Assembly (NCBI RefSeq): GCF_000014965.1
Contig: NC_008554.1
Span: forward strand, 2,220,001 to 2,284,000
DNA length: 64,000 bases
Source of the DNA: Syntrophobacter fumaroxidans MPOB
Lineage (GTDB): Bacteria; Desulfobacterota; Syntrophobacteria; Syntrophobacterales; Syntrophobacteraceae
Reading direction: 5' to 3'
The notes under the pieces: model-generated
Seen by the model: the letters and a program-made list of their open reading frames with translations, nothing else
The model's database searches: none
Told to the model about the DNA's origin: nothing
Program-made: the position numbers and the translations under genes
In this document: in pieces, positions 18,000 to 29,275 of the stretch
How the letters are laid out: each line of letters begins with the position of its first letter
Numbering within the stretch: the first letter of the stretch is position 1

Positions 18000-19067
18000 T
18001 TACTCCCCGCGCCGCCGCTCGAAACACTTGCGCAGCGTCGACGCAAGTTTCTCGGGGGGATTTAGAATCAACTCGTTCCTCAGGAGCTTCTGGAGAAAAT
18101 AATCGTCGGTGCGGTAGTTTTCGTAAACGTTCTGGCGCGAGATGACCCGCAGGAAACACCGGAAGGTATCGTCGCGGGCGCCGAGCGGACCGGAATAGAG
18201 CGTGAAATTGAAGGTTGAAATCCCCTGAGCGCCGAATCCCTCGAGCACAGTCGAAAACCCGTAGGACAATTCCGCCCAGTCCCGGTCCTCCATCTCCATG
18301 AAATCCCGCTTTTCAGTGAGAATACCCAGGACTTCATTGGTCCCCCGGGGAGCGAATGCGGCAATCCAGGTCACGGCGCCGGTCCGGGCGATGAAGCGCA
18401 GCCCCAGTTCCCGTTCCTTTTCGGCCAGGTCCACCCAGTAGCAGGAGCCGTGTTGCGCGTGGTAGGCCCTGCCGAGGGTCATCAGCTCTCCCGTGTGCGT
18501 GTAGGGTATGTCACTTCCCAGCACCTGGAAATGAGGATGAAGGATACTCGCTCCGGCAGGTGCGAGATAGTTCCCGTTGACGGTCAGGAATCGAATCCCT
18601 TCCCGTGCCCGAAAAAGAAGCCTGATGAACGTGATCGAGGCAAGGAAAGCTTCTTCGATCAGCGGAGTCGAGAACTCCTGCAAGGGCACATAATGATCGG
18701 AGCCGACGCGGAGCACCGCGTGGACCTGGGACACGGGAAACAGGTTGGGGAAAAGCACCGATTCTCCCACGCGGACCCTTCCGCCGGGCACGAGATCCTC
18801 GGGGTATGTGGGGGTCAGTTCCTTCCAGCGGTCGCCGCACAGGAAGCATTTCGGGGCGCTTTCCCGGGCGAGACGCTCCAGCAGCGCCTGGTCTGAAACG
18901 CCGAAAAACCCCGCCTTGCCCTCAATGCTGGGGTTGAAAACGGACTGCTTTCCCGTCAGGGGGTCCTTTCGGATTTCCAATTGCTGGGTGACGAGCCGGT
19001 TGTCCAGCAGCGGGTTGTGGAATGTGGACGACTGCACGTGACTTTCAAAACGGATTTTCTCCTTCAT
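18000..19067 (-). CDS. Galactose-1-phosphate uridylyltransferase-like (HIT superfamily) protein
   Basis: 355 residues. C74/C77 (KCFLCGD) form half of a zinc site, and HPHFQ (177-181) is the GalT-type nucleotidyl-transfer motif. In GalT the second His of HPH carries the uridylyl group. The rest is divergent from true GalT, and no galactose genes are nearby, so the sugar phosphate is unknown; related enzymes use ADP- or UDP-sugars. I chose ATG 19067, with GAGGA 9 bases upstream, over the upstream ATG at 19097, which adds ten residues without similarity. Monocistronic. Confidence 0.78.
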   Translation of the reverse strand: MKEKIRFESHVQSSTFHNPLLDNRLVTQQLEIRKDPLTGKQSVFNPSIEGKAGFFGVSDQALLERLARESAPKCFLCGDRWKELTPTYPEDLVPGGRVRVGESVLFPNLFPVSQVHAVLRVGSDHYVPLQEFSTPLIEEAFLASITFIRLLFRAREGIRFLTVNGNYLAPAGASILHPHFQVLGSDIPYTHTGELMTLGRAYHAQHGSCYWVDLAEKERELGLRFIARTGAVTWIAAFAPRGTNEVLGILTEKRDFMEMEDRDWAELSYGFSTVLEGFGAQGISTFNFTLYSGPLGARDDTFRCFLRVISRQNVYENYRTDDYFLQKLLRNELILNPPEKLASTLRKCFERRRGE

Positions 19068-19255
19068 GGCTGAACATCCTCGGGAGGTTCGGAGCATGAG
19101 TTGCGTGTAGGGGTCGAACGATCCGGCCGCAGGATACGCGGCCCCATCCCCGCGCGGAGGCGGCGCGTGCCCCCCTTTACACGTCGAAACCGGGGACCGC
19201 GAGAGGGTCCGAAGCTCTCCCCTGCGAGCTCAAAAGTCGACAAAGAAAACCGTTG

Positions 19256-20485
19256 CTACGTTCCCTCTCCGGTCCGCGGGCCGGATTGCCCGCGGACGGC
19301 CCCTCGCCGCAGGAGGCCCGCCACCTTCTCATCCGAGTACCCGGAAAGTCCCCTCAGCACTTCCTCGGTGTGCTCGCCCAAGAGCGGCGGCGACCCATAG
19401 CGCGTATTTTCGGCCCCCGACATGCGAACGGGATTTCCCGTGGCCCTGAACCTGAGTCCGACTCCTGTGTGGTCGATATCGACGACCATGTTCAATGCCA
19501 GAGTGGTCGGGTCGTTGAGGGCCGCCTGCAGGTCGTTGATGGGAGCGCACGGGATTCCGCGCTCCGAGAGAATTTCGAGCCACTCACTGCTTGTTCGGGA
19601 AGAGAACCGCTCTTTCAGTATGTCCATGAGCTCCCGGCGATTGCAGTTTCGTGCATCGAGCGTGTGAAAGCGGGGGTCCTTCTCGAGGTCCGCATCGTCC
19701 AGCGCCTTGCACAGCAACGACCAGAACTTCGGCAGATGCGCGTCGATCACAATGTGCCCGTCCCGAGTCGTGACGGCGTTGTAAGGCATGAGCGACCGGT
19801 GGCCCGACCCCACCGGACCCGGGATTTCCCCGGAGTAGAGATGGAACGCCGCTTCGTAGCTCAGCAGGGAGATCATCACCGCGAAGAGCGGCACTTCGAT
19901 GCGTTGACCGTCGCCGGTCCGCTCGCGGGCGTGGAGCGCCGCGAGGATCCCGGCGACGGCATAGATGCCCGCCACGTGATCGGAAACGGAAATCCCCATG
20001 CGCAGCGGAGGCCCCCCCGGCTCCCCGGTCAGGCTCATTCCCCCTCCCCGGGCCTGCATCATCAGGTCGAAGGAGGGTTTGAAACGGTCGGGGGAGTCCG
20101 ATCCGTAACCGTTGATCGAGCAGCAAATGATGCGGGGATTGTGAGCGCGCAGCACTTCGTGGTCGATCTTCAGCTTTTCCGCAACGCCGTACCTGAGGTT
20201 GTCCAGGACCACGTCGGAGGTCTTCACCAGGTCGTAGAACACCTGGAGCCCCTCCGCCGAGGCCAGATCGATGGAGACGCTTTTCTTGTTCCGGTTCAGC
20301 GCCATGAAGTAGACGCTCTCGCCTTCGTAAAAGTGAGGCGGCGTGCCGCGCGCGCTGTCTCCGCCCAGGGGAGGCTCTATCTTGATGACGTCGGCCCCGA
20401 GGTCGCCAAGGATCATCCCGGCGTACGGCCCAGCGAGGACCTGGCCCAGTTCCAGGACACGGATATCGGATAGACTCGGTTTCAT
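19256..20485 (-). CDS. Class III CoA-transferase (CaiB/BaiF family)
   Basis: 409 residues. Class III CoA-transferases move CoA between carboxylic acids through an aspartyl intermediate. The N-terminal nucleotide-like motif VLELGQVLAGPYAGMILGDLGADVIKIE (in outline) is textbook for the family. The catalytic Asp is expected in KPSFDLMMQARGG. The DVV-DNLR segment and the Gly-rich GDGQRIEVPLF strand are conserved. The gene starts 4 bases after the stop of the PLP enzyme upstream, so they form one transcript. The substrate is not predictable; family members act on formate/oxalate, carnitine, aromatic and branched acids. Confidence 0.9.
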   Translation of the reverse strand: MKPSLSDIRVLELGQVLAGPYAGMILGDLGADVIKIEPPLGGDSARGTPPHFYEGESVYFMALNRNKKSVSIDLASAEGLQVFYDLVKTSDVVLDNLRYGVAEKLKIDHEVLRAHNPRIICCSINGYGSDSPDRFKPSFDLMMQARGGGMSLTGEPGGPPLRMGISVSDHVAGIYAVAGILAALHARERTGDGQRIEVPLFAVMISLLSYEAAFHLYSGEIPGPVGSGHRSLMPYNAVTTRDGHIVIDAHLPKFWSLLCKALDDADLEKDPRFHTLDARNCNRRELMDILKERFSSRTSSEWLEILSERGIPCAPINDLQAALNDPTTLALNMVVDIDHTGVGLRFRATGNPVRMSGAENTRYGSPPLLGEHTEEVLRGLSGYSDEKVAGLLRRGAVRGQSGPRTGEGT

Positions 20486-20489
20486 CTCG

Positions 20490-21488
20490 TCACCCGGCAT
20501 GGAGCTCGCCCGCATACTCGAAGAGCGCCGGCACGCCCCCCGTGTGCCAGAACAGCACCGTATCGCCGGGCGCGAATTCCTTCCCGCGGATCATGTCGAT
20601 CATGCCGCCCAGCGCTCTCCCCGTGTAGACCGGATCGGCCAGGATCCCTTCGCATCGCGCCAGCAGGCGGATCGCCTCGCGCTCGAGGTCGCCCACCACC
20701 CCGTATCCGGCACCCAGGTATTCATAGCGCATCCGGAACCGGTCGGCGTCGTAGTTCGCCTGCAGCCCGAGCGTCCCGGCAATCCGGTTGGCCAGGACCG
20801 CCAGTTCGGATTCGTATGAACCCCCGCCCGACACCCCTTTGTCGATCCCGATGCCGATCACCTGTGCCGGAAAATCGAACGCATCGATTCCCACGGTGAG
20901 ACCCGCGTGGGTCCCGCCGGAACTCGACGGAATGATCACGGTGTCGATCTTTTCGTTCCGCGAGGCAAGTTGCTGTTTGAGCTCGCGGACGGCTGCCACG
21001 AAGCCCATCGCGCCGACCGCATCGGACCCCCCGTAAGGGATGATATAGACCCTGCGCCCGAGTGCACGCAGCCCTGCCGCGATTTCCGGAATGCGTTCGC
21101 CTTTGCGCTGTTCTCCGCACCAATGAACGACGGCGCCGAACAGACGGTCGAGGAGCAGGTTTCCGTTCACCAGCGGCGGCTCTTCGCCGCCAAGCGCGAG
21201 ATGGCATTCCAGGCCGACCGCGGCGGCCGCGGCCGCCGTCTGCCGGCAGTGATTGGATTGAGCGGCGCCGCCTGTGATCACTGTATCGCAACCTCGGCTC
21301 AAGGCATCTCCCAGCAGGAATTCGAGCTTCCTGGTCTTGTTGCCGCCCAGCGCCAGCCCGGTCAGGTCGTCGCGTTTCATGAAAAGGCGCGGCCCTCCGA
21401 GAACAGCGGCAAGTCTCCTGACTTCGACCAGCGGCGTCGGGAAGAAACCGATTTCAATTCTGGGCATCTCGTCGATTCCGATGCTCAT
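20490..21488 (-). CDS. D-cysteine desulfhydrase / ACC deaminase family PLP enzyme
   Basis: 332 residues of the fold-type II PLP family. The PLP lysine is K51 in ALGGNKTRKLE, and the phosphate-binding and Asn/Ser motifs (GGAAQSNHCRQTAAAAA, PSSSGGTHAGLTVG) are clear. This set matches D-cysteine desulfhydrase (D-cysteine to pyruvate, H2S and ammonia) and ACC deaminase; sequence alone does not separate these activities. It is coupled to a CoA-transferase downstream, an unusual partner. ATG 21488 is used; an internal ATG at 21467 would remove seven residues. Confidence 0.85.
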   Translation of the reverse strand: MSIGIDEMPRIEIGFFPTPLVEVRRLAAVLGGPRLFMKRDDLTGLALGGNKTRKLEFLLGDALSRGCDTVITGGAAQSNHCRQTAAAAAAVGLECHLALGGEEPPLVNGNLLLDRLFGAVVHWCGEQRKGERIPEIAAGLRALGRRVYIIPYGGSDAVGAMGFVAAVRELKQQLASRNEKIDTVIIPSSSGGTHAGLTVGIDAFDFPAQVIGIGIDKGVSGGGSYESELAVLANRIAGTLGLQANYDADRFRMRYEYLGAGYGVVGDLEREAIRLLARCEGILADPVYTGRALGGMIDMIRGKEFAPGDTVLFWHTGGVPALFEYAGELHAG

Positions 21489-21902
21489 TGCGCGTCACCC
21501 TCATTGCATGCCCTGCGGGCGAGTCATTTGCGGGATGGGAATCGGGGTCCGACAGCCGGGGCCGGAGTCAACCGCCGGGGCTTCCTCCGGTCCTCCTTTC
21601 GGACCGACCCGCGTGACCCCATCTTCTCACGGGACCGTCGTATCGCGCAAATCGAAAAACTCGAGGGAAGGTCATGCTGAAAAAGACGATGGGAGCCCGA
21701 TGGAAGGGCGGGAACGCGCGGCATGAAGGAACCCTTTCCATGCCGGTGGTTTTTGGGAGTGACGGCGGGCAACGGCGGGCCCGCCGTCAGAGGAGGTGTG
21801 GAGCAGACGGCCGTGCATGGACGAAGGCCGCAACGGCTTCGGCCTGCATCCGGTGCAGGACGGGCGTTCACCAAGAACAACCGCCCCCTCGGCCGGGGTG
21901 GT
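21489..21902. other. Intergenic region
   Basis: Between the PLP enzyme start (minus) and the 3D-domain gene stop (minus). Open frames on the plus strand here are GC shadows without ribosome binding sites. I see no gene or convincing terminator. Confidence 0.4.
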
Positions 21903-22325
21903 TCAGGCTTTGTCGCGCGGGACAAGGATGCCGGGATTCCTTCCAAATTGCCTGCATGACTGCACCGAAGGCAGCAGAAGGTCCACTTTGCCGCGATGCC
22001 TGCCGGGCATTCTATCCTGGAAGGCGACGTCGTGAACGCGTCCCTTGACCCACAGGTTGAAACGATCGCCGAAACGATACTGTCTGGCGATATCCTGGCT
22101 GAGCGCGACGACTTTCCCGTAATGTTCGGGCCTGATTTTGACGGCGGAAGACATTATGCCGCCCCTGGATCCGGTGCACTTGGGGGAGTTCGCATACGCG
22201 GAAACCATCACATGATGGATGGCGGCGTCGGTGACAAGCATGTTCTGCGGAAGACTTGCAGCGGTCTGTTCACACAAGGTGGCGGCCAGGAAATACAAGC
22301 TCATCATCTTGACAATTTTTAACAT
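21903..22325 (-). CDS. Exported 3D-domain protein
   Basis: 140 residues. A signal-peptide-like start (MLKIVKMMSLYFLAATLCEQTAAS) precedes a domain with the three spaced aspartates that name the 3D domain: D78 (ALSQD), D104 (FQDRM) and D115 (KVDLLL). The order VSAYANSPKC, then a beta-strand-rich core, then QFGRN is typical of 3D domains in cell-wall lytic proteins such as MltA-type enzymes. The likely site is the periplasm and a role in peptidoglycan turnover is possible, but as a minimal 3D protein without a carbohydrate-binding partner its activity is uncertain. ATG 22325 has AGGAGA 9 bases upstream. Confidence 0.72.
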   Translation of the reverse strand: MLKIVKMMSLYFLAATLCEQTAASLPQNMLVTDAAIHHVMVSAYANSPKCTGSRGGIMSSAVKIRPEHYGKVVALSQDIARQYRFGDRFNLWVKGRVHDVAFQDRMPGRHRGKVDLLLPSVQSCRQFGRNPGILVPRDKA

Positions 22326-22530
22326 CTCTGTTTCTCCTGCTGTGGGTTTCCGCTCATTCCGGAGATGAACGAAAAATCGACGGACTCTCACTCTCGGAGT
22401 GTCACTCTGTTAAAAATCGATCAACGGTGATCCCTCTTGATTTTCAAAGGTCGCACTGGCAAAAGCCATGTTGATCTACGGGCAAAAGCCATGTCGAGCG
22501 CAAGATTGCGGCGTTTCGCCCATCTCAAAT

Positions 22531-22577
22531 GAAAATGGCCTGTGAACGCTCCCTGTACATGAGCAGACCACAGGCCA
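22531..22577 (-). terminator. Candidate intrinsic terminator
   Basis: On the minus strand, a perfect 9-bp stem TGGCCTGTG/CACAGGCCA with a 24-base loop is followed by TTTT. It lies just after the small frame at 22591-22698. The loop is long for a terminator, so this is tentative. Confidence 0.45.
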
Positions 22578-22590
22578 CTTGTCACTTATC

Positions 22591-22698
22591 TCAGTTGAGG
22601 GACTCCGGGACGTACGGGCATTCAGGGCACAACCCGCCCGACATGCCGCCTGCTTCGATCCAATACCGCGATCGCCTGTCGTACGCCATAAGAGCCAT
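22591..22698 (-). CDS. Candidate micro-ORF with CxxC motif
   Basis: 35-residue frame containing GGLCPECPY near its end. AGGGGG lies just before the first ATG, about 11 bases before a second in-frame ATG (MAYDRRSRYW), and a terminator-like hairpin follows 14 bases after the stop. The CPEC pair could bind zinc or iron. I do not recognise the family; it may be a small metal-binding peptide or chance. Confidence 0.3.
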   Translation of the reverse strand: MALMAYDRRSRYWIEAGGMSGGLCPECPYVPESLN

Positions 22699-23171
22699 AT
22701 CCCCCTCGATCCCGCGGGCATCTAATCCCTGCCGCCCGGTGCGACGGTCAACGAGCATGCCCGATCCAACTTTTCGCCATCCTAGTAGGCGAATTTATAA
22801 AAGTCAAGGACTTAGCGCTCAAAGACCGAAAACAGCCAATTTTGTACACCTGTAAACCTGCTCTGCGAGCCGGTCTACGGTTTGTGTTTTTACTCCCGCG
22901 CGGCGGACGGGGTTCAGCGCCGCCATGGGTGCGGTTCTTCCTGGAGCGGTTCTTTTTGCGATGAACTTTTTCCAGAGCACAGCCGCTTCTCACGACGCCC
23001 CTGTTTCCGGGCCGTTTTCCGCCCACGCCCCACCGCCTGGCGGATTGCGTTGCCGACTGCCAAAATCCCTGATATCAAGTACAATGGAGTGTGCTCGTGA
23101 ACGAACACCTCGTACGAGCCCGGGCTGAAATCGAATCCGGCGAAGAATCCGGAACCACCTGGAAGGAAAAC
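22699..23171. other. Intergenic region upstream of tex
   Basis: Moderately AT-rich around 22780-22830, which could hold promoters for either side, but no convincing -35/-10 pair stands out. The Tex frame is open back to a GTG at 23091, yet similarity starts only at 23172. Confidence 0.4.
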
Positions 23172-25463
<2,292 letters not shown>

Positions 25464-25730
25464 CCCCAACAGGGTCAGGCGTGCCATGCCGCAATCCGTG
25501 CGGAAACAGAGGGGGTCACATCGGCGGGTGCCGGGTTTGTTGCCGTTTTCCCGGCGCCTCACGCCCTGCGCCGCAATGACGATAAGGTTTCCGTGTTCCG
25601 GCGTGAGTTTCCGCCTCATGGCGTATCCCGGCATGGACCGCCGAATTTCCGTGGATCATTCGTCAGCGGCCCGTGGAACCGGGAGGACGGAATGGGAATA
25701 CGGCAAGCTTGACCCGAAAAGAGAGCATCG

Positions 25731-26525
25731 ATGAAAAAGTTCGGCCTTGCGCTGGGAGGCGGAGGCGCCAAAGGGATCTGCCATATTGCGTTCCTGAAAG
25801 TCATCGACGAACTGGGGATAACGCCGGCCGTTATTTCCGGTACCAGCATCGGCGCCATCATCGGTGGGTTCTACTCGGCGGGCGTGTCGGGGCTGGAAAT
25901 CGAACAGGAGCTGGAAGATCTCGGCTTGCTGGATGTGTACCGGATGGCGATGGATTTTTCCGTGTTCAGCCAGTCGGCCATTCTGAAAGGCAAGGGCGTC
26001 GAAGAGTACCTCATGAAAAAGATCCCTGTCGGGACCTTCGAAGAGCTGTCCCTTCCTTTGAAGGTCGTGGCCACCGACTTCTGGAACCGTCGGCAGGTCG
26101 TTTTCGAGAGCGGCGACCTGGGCACCGCCCTGCGGGCGTCGATGGCCATGCCCGGGATTTTCGAGCCGGTGGTCATGGACCGAACGGTCCTCGTCGACGG
26201 CGGGGCCGTGAATCCCCTGCCCTACGACCTCATCCAGCCGGAATGCGATTTCACCATCGCCATCGACGTTTCCGGGGAGAAAGCCTATTCCGAGGACGAC
26301 CCGGTGCCCAACATGGTGGAAAATATCCTGTCCACCTTTCAGATCATGCAGGCCGCCATCCTGAAAGCGAAAATGAAGCTCTCCCCTCCCGATCTGTATG
26401 TCAAACCGAGCCTCACGAATATCAGGGTGCTGGACTTCCACCGCCACAAAGAAATCCTCGACGGCGTTCGGGAGGACGCGGCCGAATTCAGGATGTCTCT
26501 CGAAAAACTCATGGACAAGGCCTGA
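25731..26525 (+). CDS. Patatin-like phospholipase / RssA-type esterase
   Basis: 264 residues. Patatin catalytic dyad and oxyanion hole: GGGGAKG (9-15), the nucleophile Ser39 in GTSIG, and Asp156 in DGG. A lipid acyl hydrolase fold of the RssA/YchK type, presumably cytosolic or peripheral on the inner membrane as there is no signal peptide. Its substrate is unknown. It is the only gene between Tex and the outer-membrane protein, with gaps of 267 and 293 bases, so probably a single-gene unit. Confidence 0.9.
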   Translation: MKKFGLALGGGGAKGICHIAFLKVIDELGITPAVISGTSIGAIIGGFYSAGVSGLEIEQELEDLGLLDVYRMAMDFSVFSQSAILKGKGVEEYLMKKIPVGTFEELSLPLKVVATDFWNRRQVVFESGDLGTALRASMAMPGIFEPVVMDRTVLVDGGAVNPLPYDLIQPECDFTIAIDVSGEKAYSEDDPVPNMVENILSTFQIMQAAILKAKMKLSPPDLYVKPSLTNIRVLDFHRHKEILDGVREDAAEFRMSLEKLMDKA

Positions 26526-26612
26526 GAAAAACACTCACCCGTCAGCGGGATATTGATGAAGACATTATTAAGCCTGCTTCCAAGCCATCTGAATGTGGTT
26601 TGTAATATATGA

Positions 26613-26641
26613 TTGACATTCCATAGTGTGAACGGTAAGTT
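26613..26641 (+). promoter_or_regulatory. Promoter of the outer-membrane barrel gene
   Basis: TTGACA at 26613-26618, 17-base spacer, TAAGTT at 26636-26641, in a clearly AT-richer stretch about 180 bases before the gene. Confidence 0.5.
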
Positions 26642-26818
26642 TGGCGCGAATTGATAAAGGTGGTTCTTTCAGAACCAAAATGAGTTCCGATCCGTTGCCT
26701 CATTTGGCGACGGTAATTCCGTTCCCTCCATGGGACTGGTGCTTTGCGTGCGATCCCGCTGCAGGGAGGGAACCGAATGTTGCGCCTGCAAGGAATTCCA
26801 GGAAAAAGGAGGAAAGAG

Positions 26819-27424
26819 ATGAGAAAATTGATTCTGAGTCTTTTTCTTGTCGGCTTGATCTGTGCGGTTCCACCGGTTCACGCCTCTCAAGGAAATGCCC
26901 TCGGTTTCGGGGATGCGGCCATAAAGATCGACTGGTTTCGTTTCACCGACAACGGCCTTGCGGATATGGATCTGGAGAACGGTGTCTATGTTGGTCTCGA
27001 AGTGTATTACGTGATAGGCTGCATTTCCCCCAATCTATACTTCGGAGCGGAAATAGGCTGGGCGGGAACGTCAACCTCCGTCGATCCTTACAGCCTTGAT
27101 CTGAACGTCGATTATGTGCCCGTTGAGTTCAACCTCAAGTACGTTTTCGATATCACCCCCTGCGTGAAGTTCGACCTGGGCGCCGGCATCTCGGCCAACT
27201 GGTTCGGCTTCGAGGCGGATTTCGGAAACGTATCGTACAGCTCCGATGACTGGCTCTTCGGTGGACAATTCTTCGCCGATGTCAACTACAGGTTGGCTCC
27301 GAACTGGTTTGTCGGGGCCAACATCAAGTACCAGATCACCCAGGACATCGAGCTTGACGGGGTCAACACCCATACGAGCGCCGACAATTTCAGGCTCGGA
27401 GCGCAGGTGGGATATACATTTTAG
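26819..27424 (+). CDS. Outer-membrane beta-barrel protein
   Basis: 201 residues. A Sec signal peptide (MRKLILSLFLVGLICAVPPVHA, cleavage near residue 22) is followed by alternating aromatic/polar strands (YVGLEVYYVI, PNLYFGAEIGWAG, VPVEFNLKYVF, CVKFDLGAGISANW, FGGQFFADVNYRL, WFVGANIKYQI, FRLGAQVGYTF). It ends in Phe, the usual C-terminal signal for the BAM machinery. This fits an eight-stranded OmpA/OmpW-like barrel. The ligand or function is unknown. AAGGAGG lies 6 bases before the ATG; upstream in-frame ATGs are less likely. Confidence 0.85.
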   Translation: MRKLILSLFLVGLICAVPPVHASQGNALGFGDAAIKIDWFRFTDNGLADMDLENGVYVGLEVYYVIGCISPNLYFGAEIGWAGTSTSVDPYSLDLNVDYVPVEFNLKYVFDITPCVKFDLGAGISANWFGFEADFGNVSYSSDDWLFGGQFFADVNYRLAPNWFVGANIKYQITQDIELDGVNTHTSADNFRLGAQVGYTF

Positions 27425-27652
27425 CGGCCATGGACGCCGATTCCCCGCAGAATTCGGCGCATGTTCCGGTTCGACGACATCCGGTGCCTCCCGCATGCAG
27501 CACGCGAGGAGGCCACCGGATTTTGTTTTCCGCAAAGCGCAACCGTCGCCTCGCCGGAAACCGGGAATCAAGATGCCTGCCCGGATTCCCGCCCCCCGCG
27601 TCATCTCCTCCCCTTCGGAAGGAACATTCGGTCTCTTTTTTCGGTGAACGCC
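27425..27652. other. Intergenic region between barrel gene and hyd operon
   Basis: Open plus-strand frames here have no family resemblance. A T-rich stretch near 27634-27640 could belong to a weak terminator, but I cannot draw a convincing stem. Confidence 0.35.
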
Positions 27653-27681
27653 TTGAAAGAATTGAGCAAGGGAAGTACATT
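27653..27681 (+). promoter_or_regulatory. Candidate promoter of the hyd operon
   Basis: TTGAAA at 27653-27658, 17-base spacer, TACATT at 27676-27681, about 90 bases before hydG. No -24/-12 sigma54 element was seen in this gap. Tentative. Confidence 0.4.
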
Positions 27682-27773
27682 ACTGAGAAATAAGCTGGGG
27701 CCGGATTGTGCCGGCTCGATCTTCTCTCTGTCGACGCGAAACGGTGCTCAACGTGAACGCTCGGGCGGGCAGC

Positions 27774-29180
27774 ATGGATCATTCGACGCAAGGCGGCGCA
27801 TTCATCGACGAACGCGTCATTTTTCAGACACTGGAAGGTCTCGGTCCGGTCGCCGACCCGGTGCACGTGCGGGAAATCCTGGCGAAAGCGCGCGAGCTCA
27901 AGGGGCTGAATCCCGAGGAAGTGGCGGTGCTGACGGTGGTCACGGACCGGGGGTTGCTGGAGGAGCTCTTCACCGCCGCCCGGTTTATCAAGGAGACCAT
28001 CTACGGGCCCCGGATCGTCCTGTTCGCGCCTCTGTACATTTCCAATCTATGTCATAACGAATGCCTCTATTGTGCATTCCGGGCAAGCAACCGGGAAGTG
28101 CACCGCCGCGCCCTGAACCAAGATGAAATCGCAAATGAAATCAAGCTGTTGGTGGAACAGGGACATAAGCGGGTGCTCGTCGTCTCCGGCGAGAGCTATC
28201 CCCGGGAGGACGGCTTCGACTACATCATCAAGTCTATCGAAACCGTTTACAAAACGCGCAGCGGTCCCGGAGAAATCCGACGGGTGAACGTGAACCTGGC
28301 GCCATGCACGGTGGAACAGTTCAAACAGCTCAAAGCCGCCGGCATCGGGACTTTTCAGCTGTTCCAGGAAACCTATCACCGTCGCACCTATGACGTCATG
28401 CATCCGGGCGGTCGCAAGCGCGACTACGATTGGCGCGTCACGGCCTTCGACCGCGCCATGCGGGGCGGGATCGACGACGTGGGGATGGGCCTTCTGTTCG
28501 GGCTATATGACTGGCGATTCGAGGTCCTGGCCCTGTTGCAGCACGCACGGCACCTGGAAGAGGTCTTCGGCGTTGGTCCGCATACCATCAGCGTCCCGCG
28601 CATGGAGCCGGCAGTCGGCTCCGAAATCGCCGCGAATCCTCCGCGCCCGGTGAGTGACGACGATTTTCTGAAGATCGTCGCCATCCTGCGCATGGCGGTG
28701 CCTTACACGGGAATGATCATGTCCACGCGCGAAACACCGGAAACCCGGCGTGCGACGCTGGCGTTGGGGATCTCGCAGATCTCCGCCGGAAGCCGCACCA
28801 ATCCCGGGGGCTATTCCGACGGCGTCCAGGAAACCGACGCCCAGTTCCAACTCGGCGATCACCGTCCCTTGAACGAGGTGATCCGGGATCTGGCCGACAT
28901 GGGTTACATTCCGTCTTTTTGCACGGCCTGCTACCGGCTGGGACGCACCGGGCACGATTTCATGGAACTGGCCAAGCCGGGAGACATCAAGTACCGCTGC
29001 GACCCGAACGCTCTGTCGACTTTCCTGGAATACCTGCTCGACTACGCCTCGCCGGATACCGTCGCCGCCGGCGAAAGGCTCATCGAGAAACAGCTGGCGC
29101 GCATGGACGACAGGCTGCGTCGAACGGCTTCGAAGATGCTCGACAAGGTGCGTGGCGGGCGGCGCGACGTTTACATTTGA
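27774..29180 (+). CDS. hydG: [FeFe]-hydrogenase H-cluster maturase HydG (tyrosine lyase)
   Basis: 468 residues from ATG 27774; the frame is open further upstream. HydG cleaves tyrosine and builds the Fe(CO)2(CN)Cys synthon of the H-cluster. The radical-SAM cysteines C93-HNE-C97-LY-C100 are present. The C-terminal cluster motif that separates HydG from ThiH, CX2CX22C, is complete: C383, C386 and C409 (FCTACYRLGRTG ... YRC). It should therefore bind the auxiliary dangler cluster and make CO and cyanide. First gene of the maturation operon. The start is uncertain by up to 22 residues because no strong Shine-Dalgarno is seen. Confidence 0.95.
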   Translation: MDHSTQGGAFIDERVIFQTLEGLGPVADPVHVREILAKARELKGLNPEEVAVLTVVTDRGLLEELFTAARFIKETIYGPRIVLFAPLYISNLCHNECLYCAFRASNREVHRRALNQDEIANEIKLLVEQGHKRVLVVSGESYPREDGFDYIIKSIETVYKTRSGPGEIRRVNVNLAPCTVEQFKQLKAAGIGTFQLFQETYHRRTYDVMHPGGRKRDYDWRVTAFDRAMRGGIDDVGMGLLFGLYDWRFEVLALLQHARHLEEVFGVGPHTISVPRMEPAVGSEIAANPPRPVSDDDFLKIVAILRMAVPYTGMIMSTRETPETRRATLALGISQISAGSRTNPGGYSDGVQETDAQFQLGDHRPLNEVIRDLADMGYIPSFCTACYRLGRTGHDFMELAKPGDIKYRCDPNALSTFLEYLLDYASPDTVAAGERLIEKQLARMDDRLRRTASKMLDKVRGGRRDVYI

Positions 29181-29275
29181 GCGGGCTCTCCTTGCGGAGG
29201 TGACGGACTCGTGATCGAATGACGCCATCAAGGATCGAACGATGTTTGGAAGGCCGTGCCGCATTGGGTGAAGGG

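Noticed and set aside
22455-22500. Repeated GCAAAAGCCATGT(T/C)GA, possibly an insertion-sequence end
   Set aside because: Only two short copies about 29 bases apart, no transposase remnant and no target duplication found.
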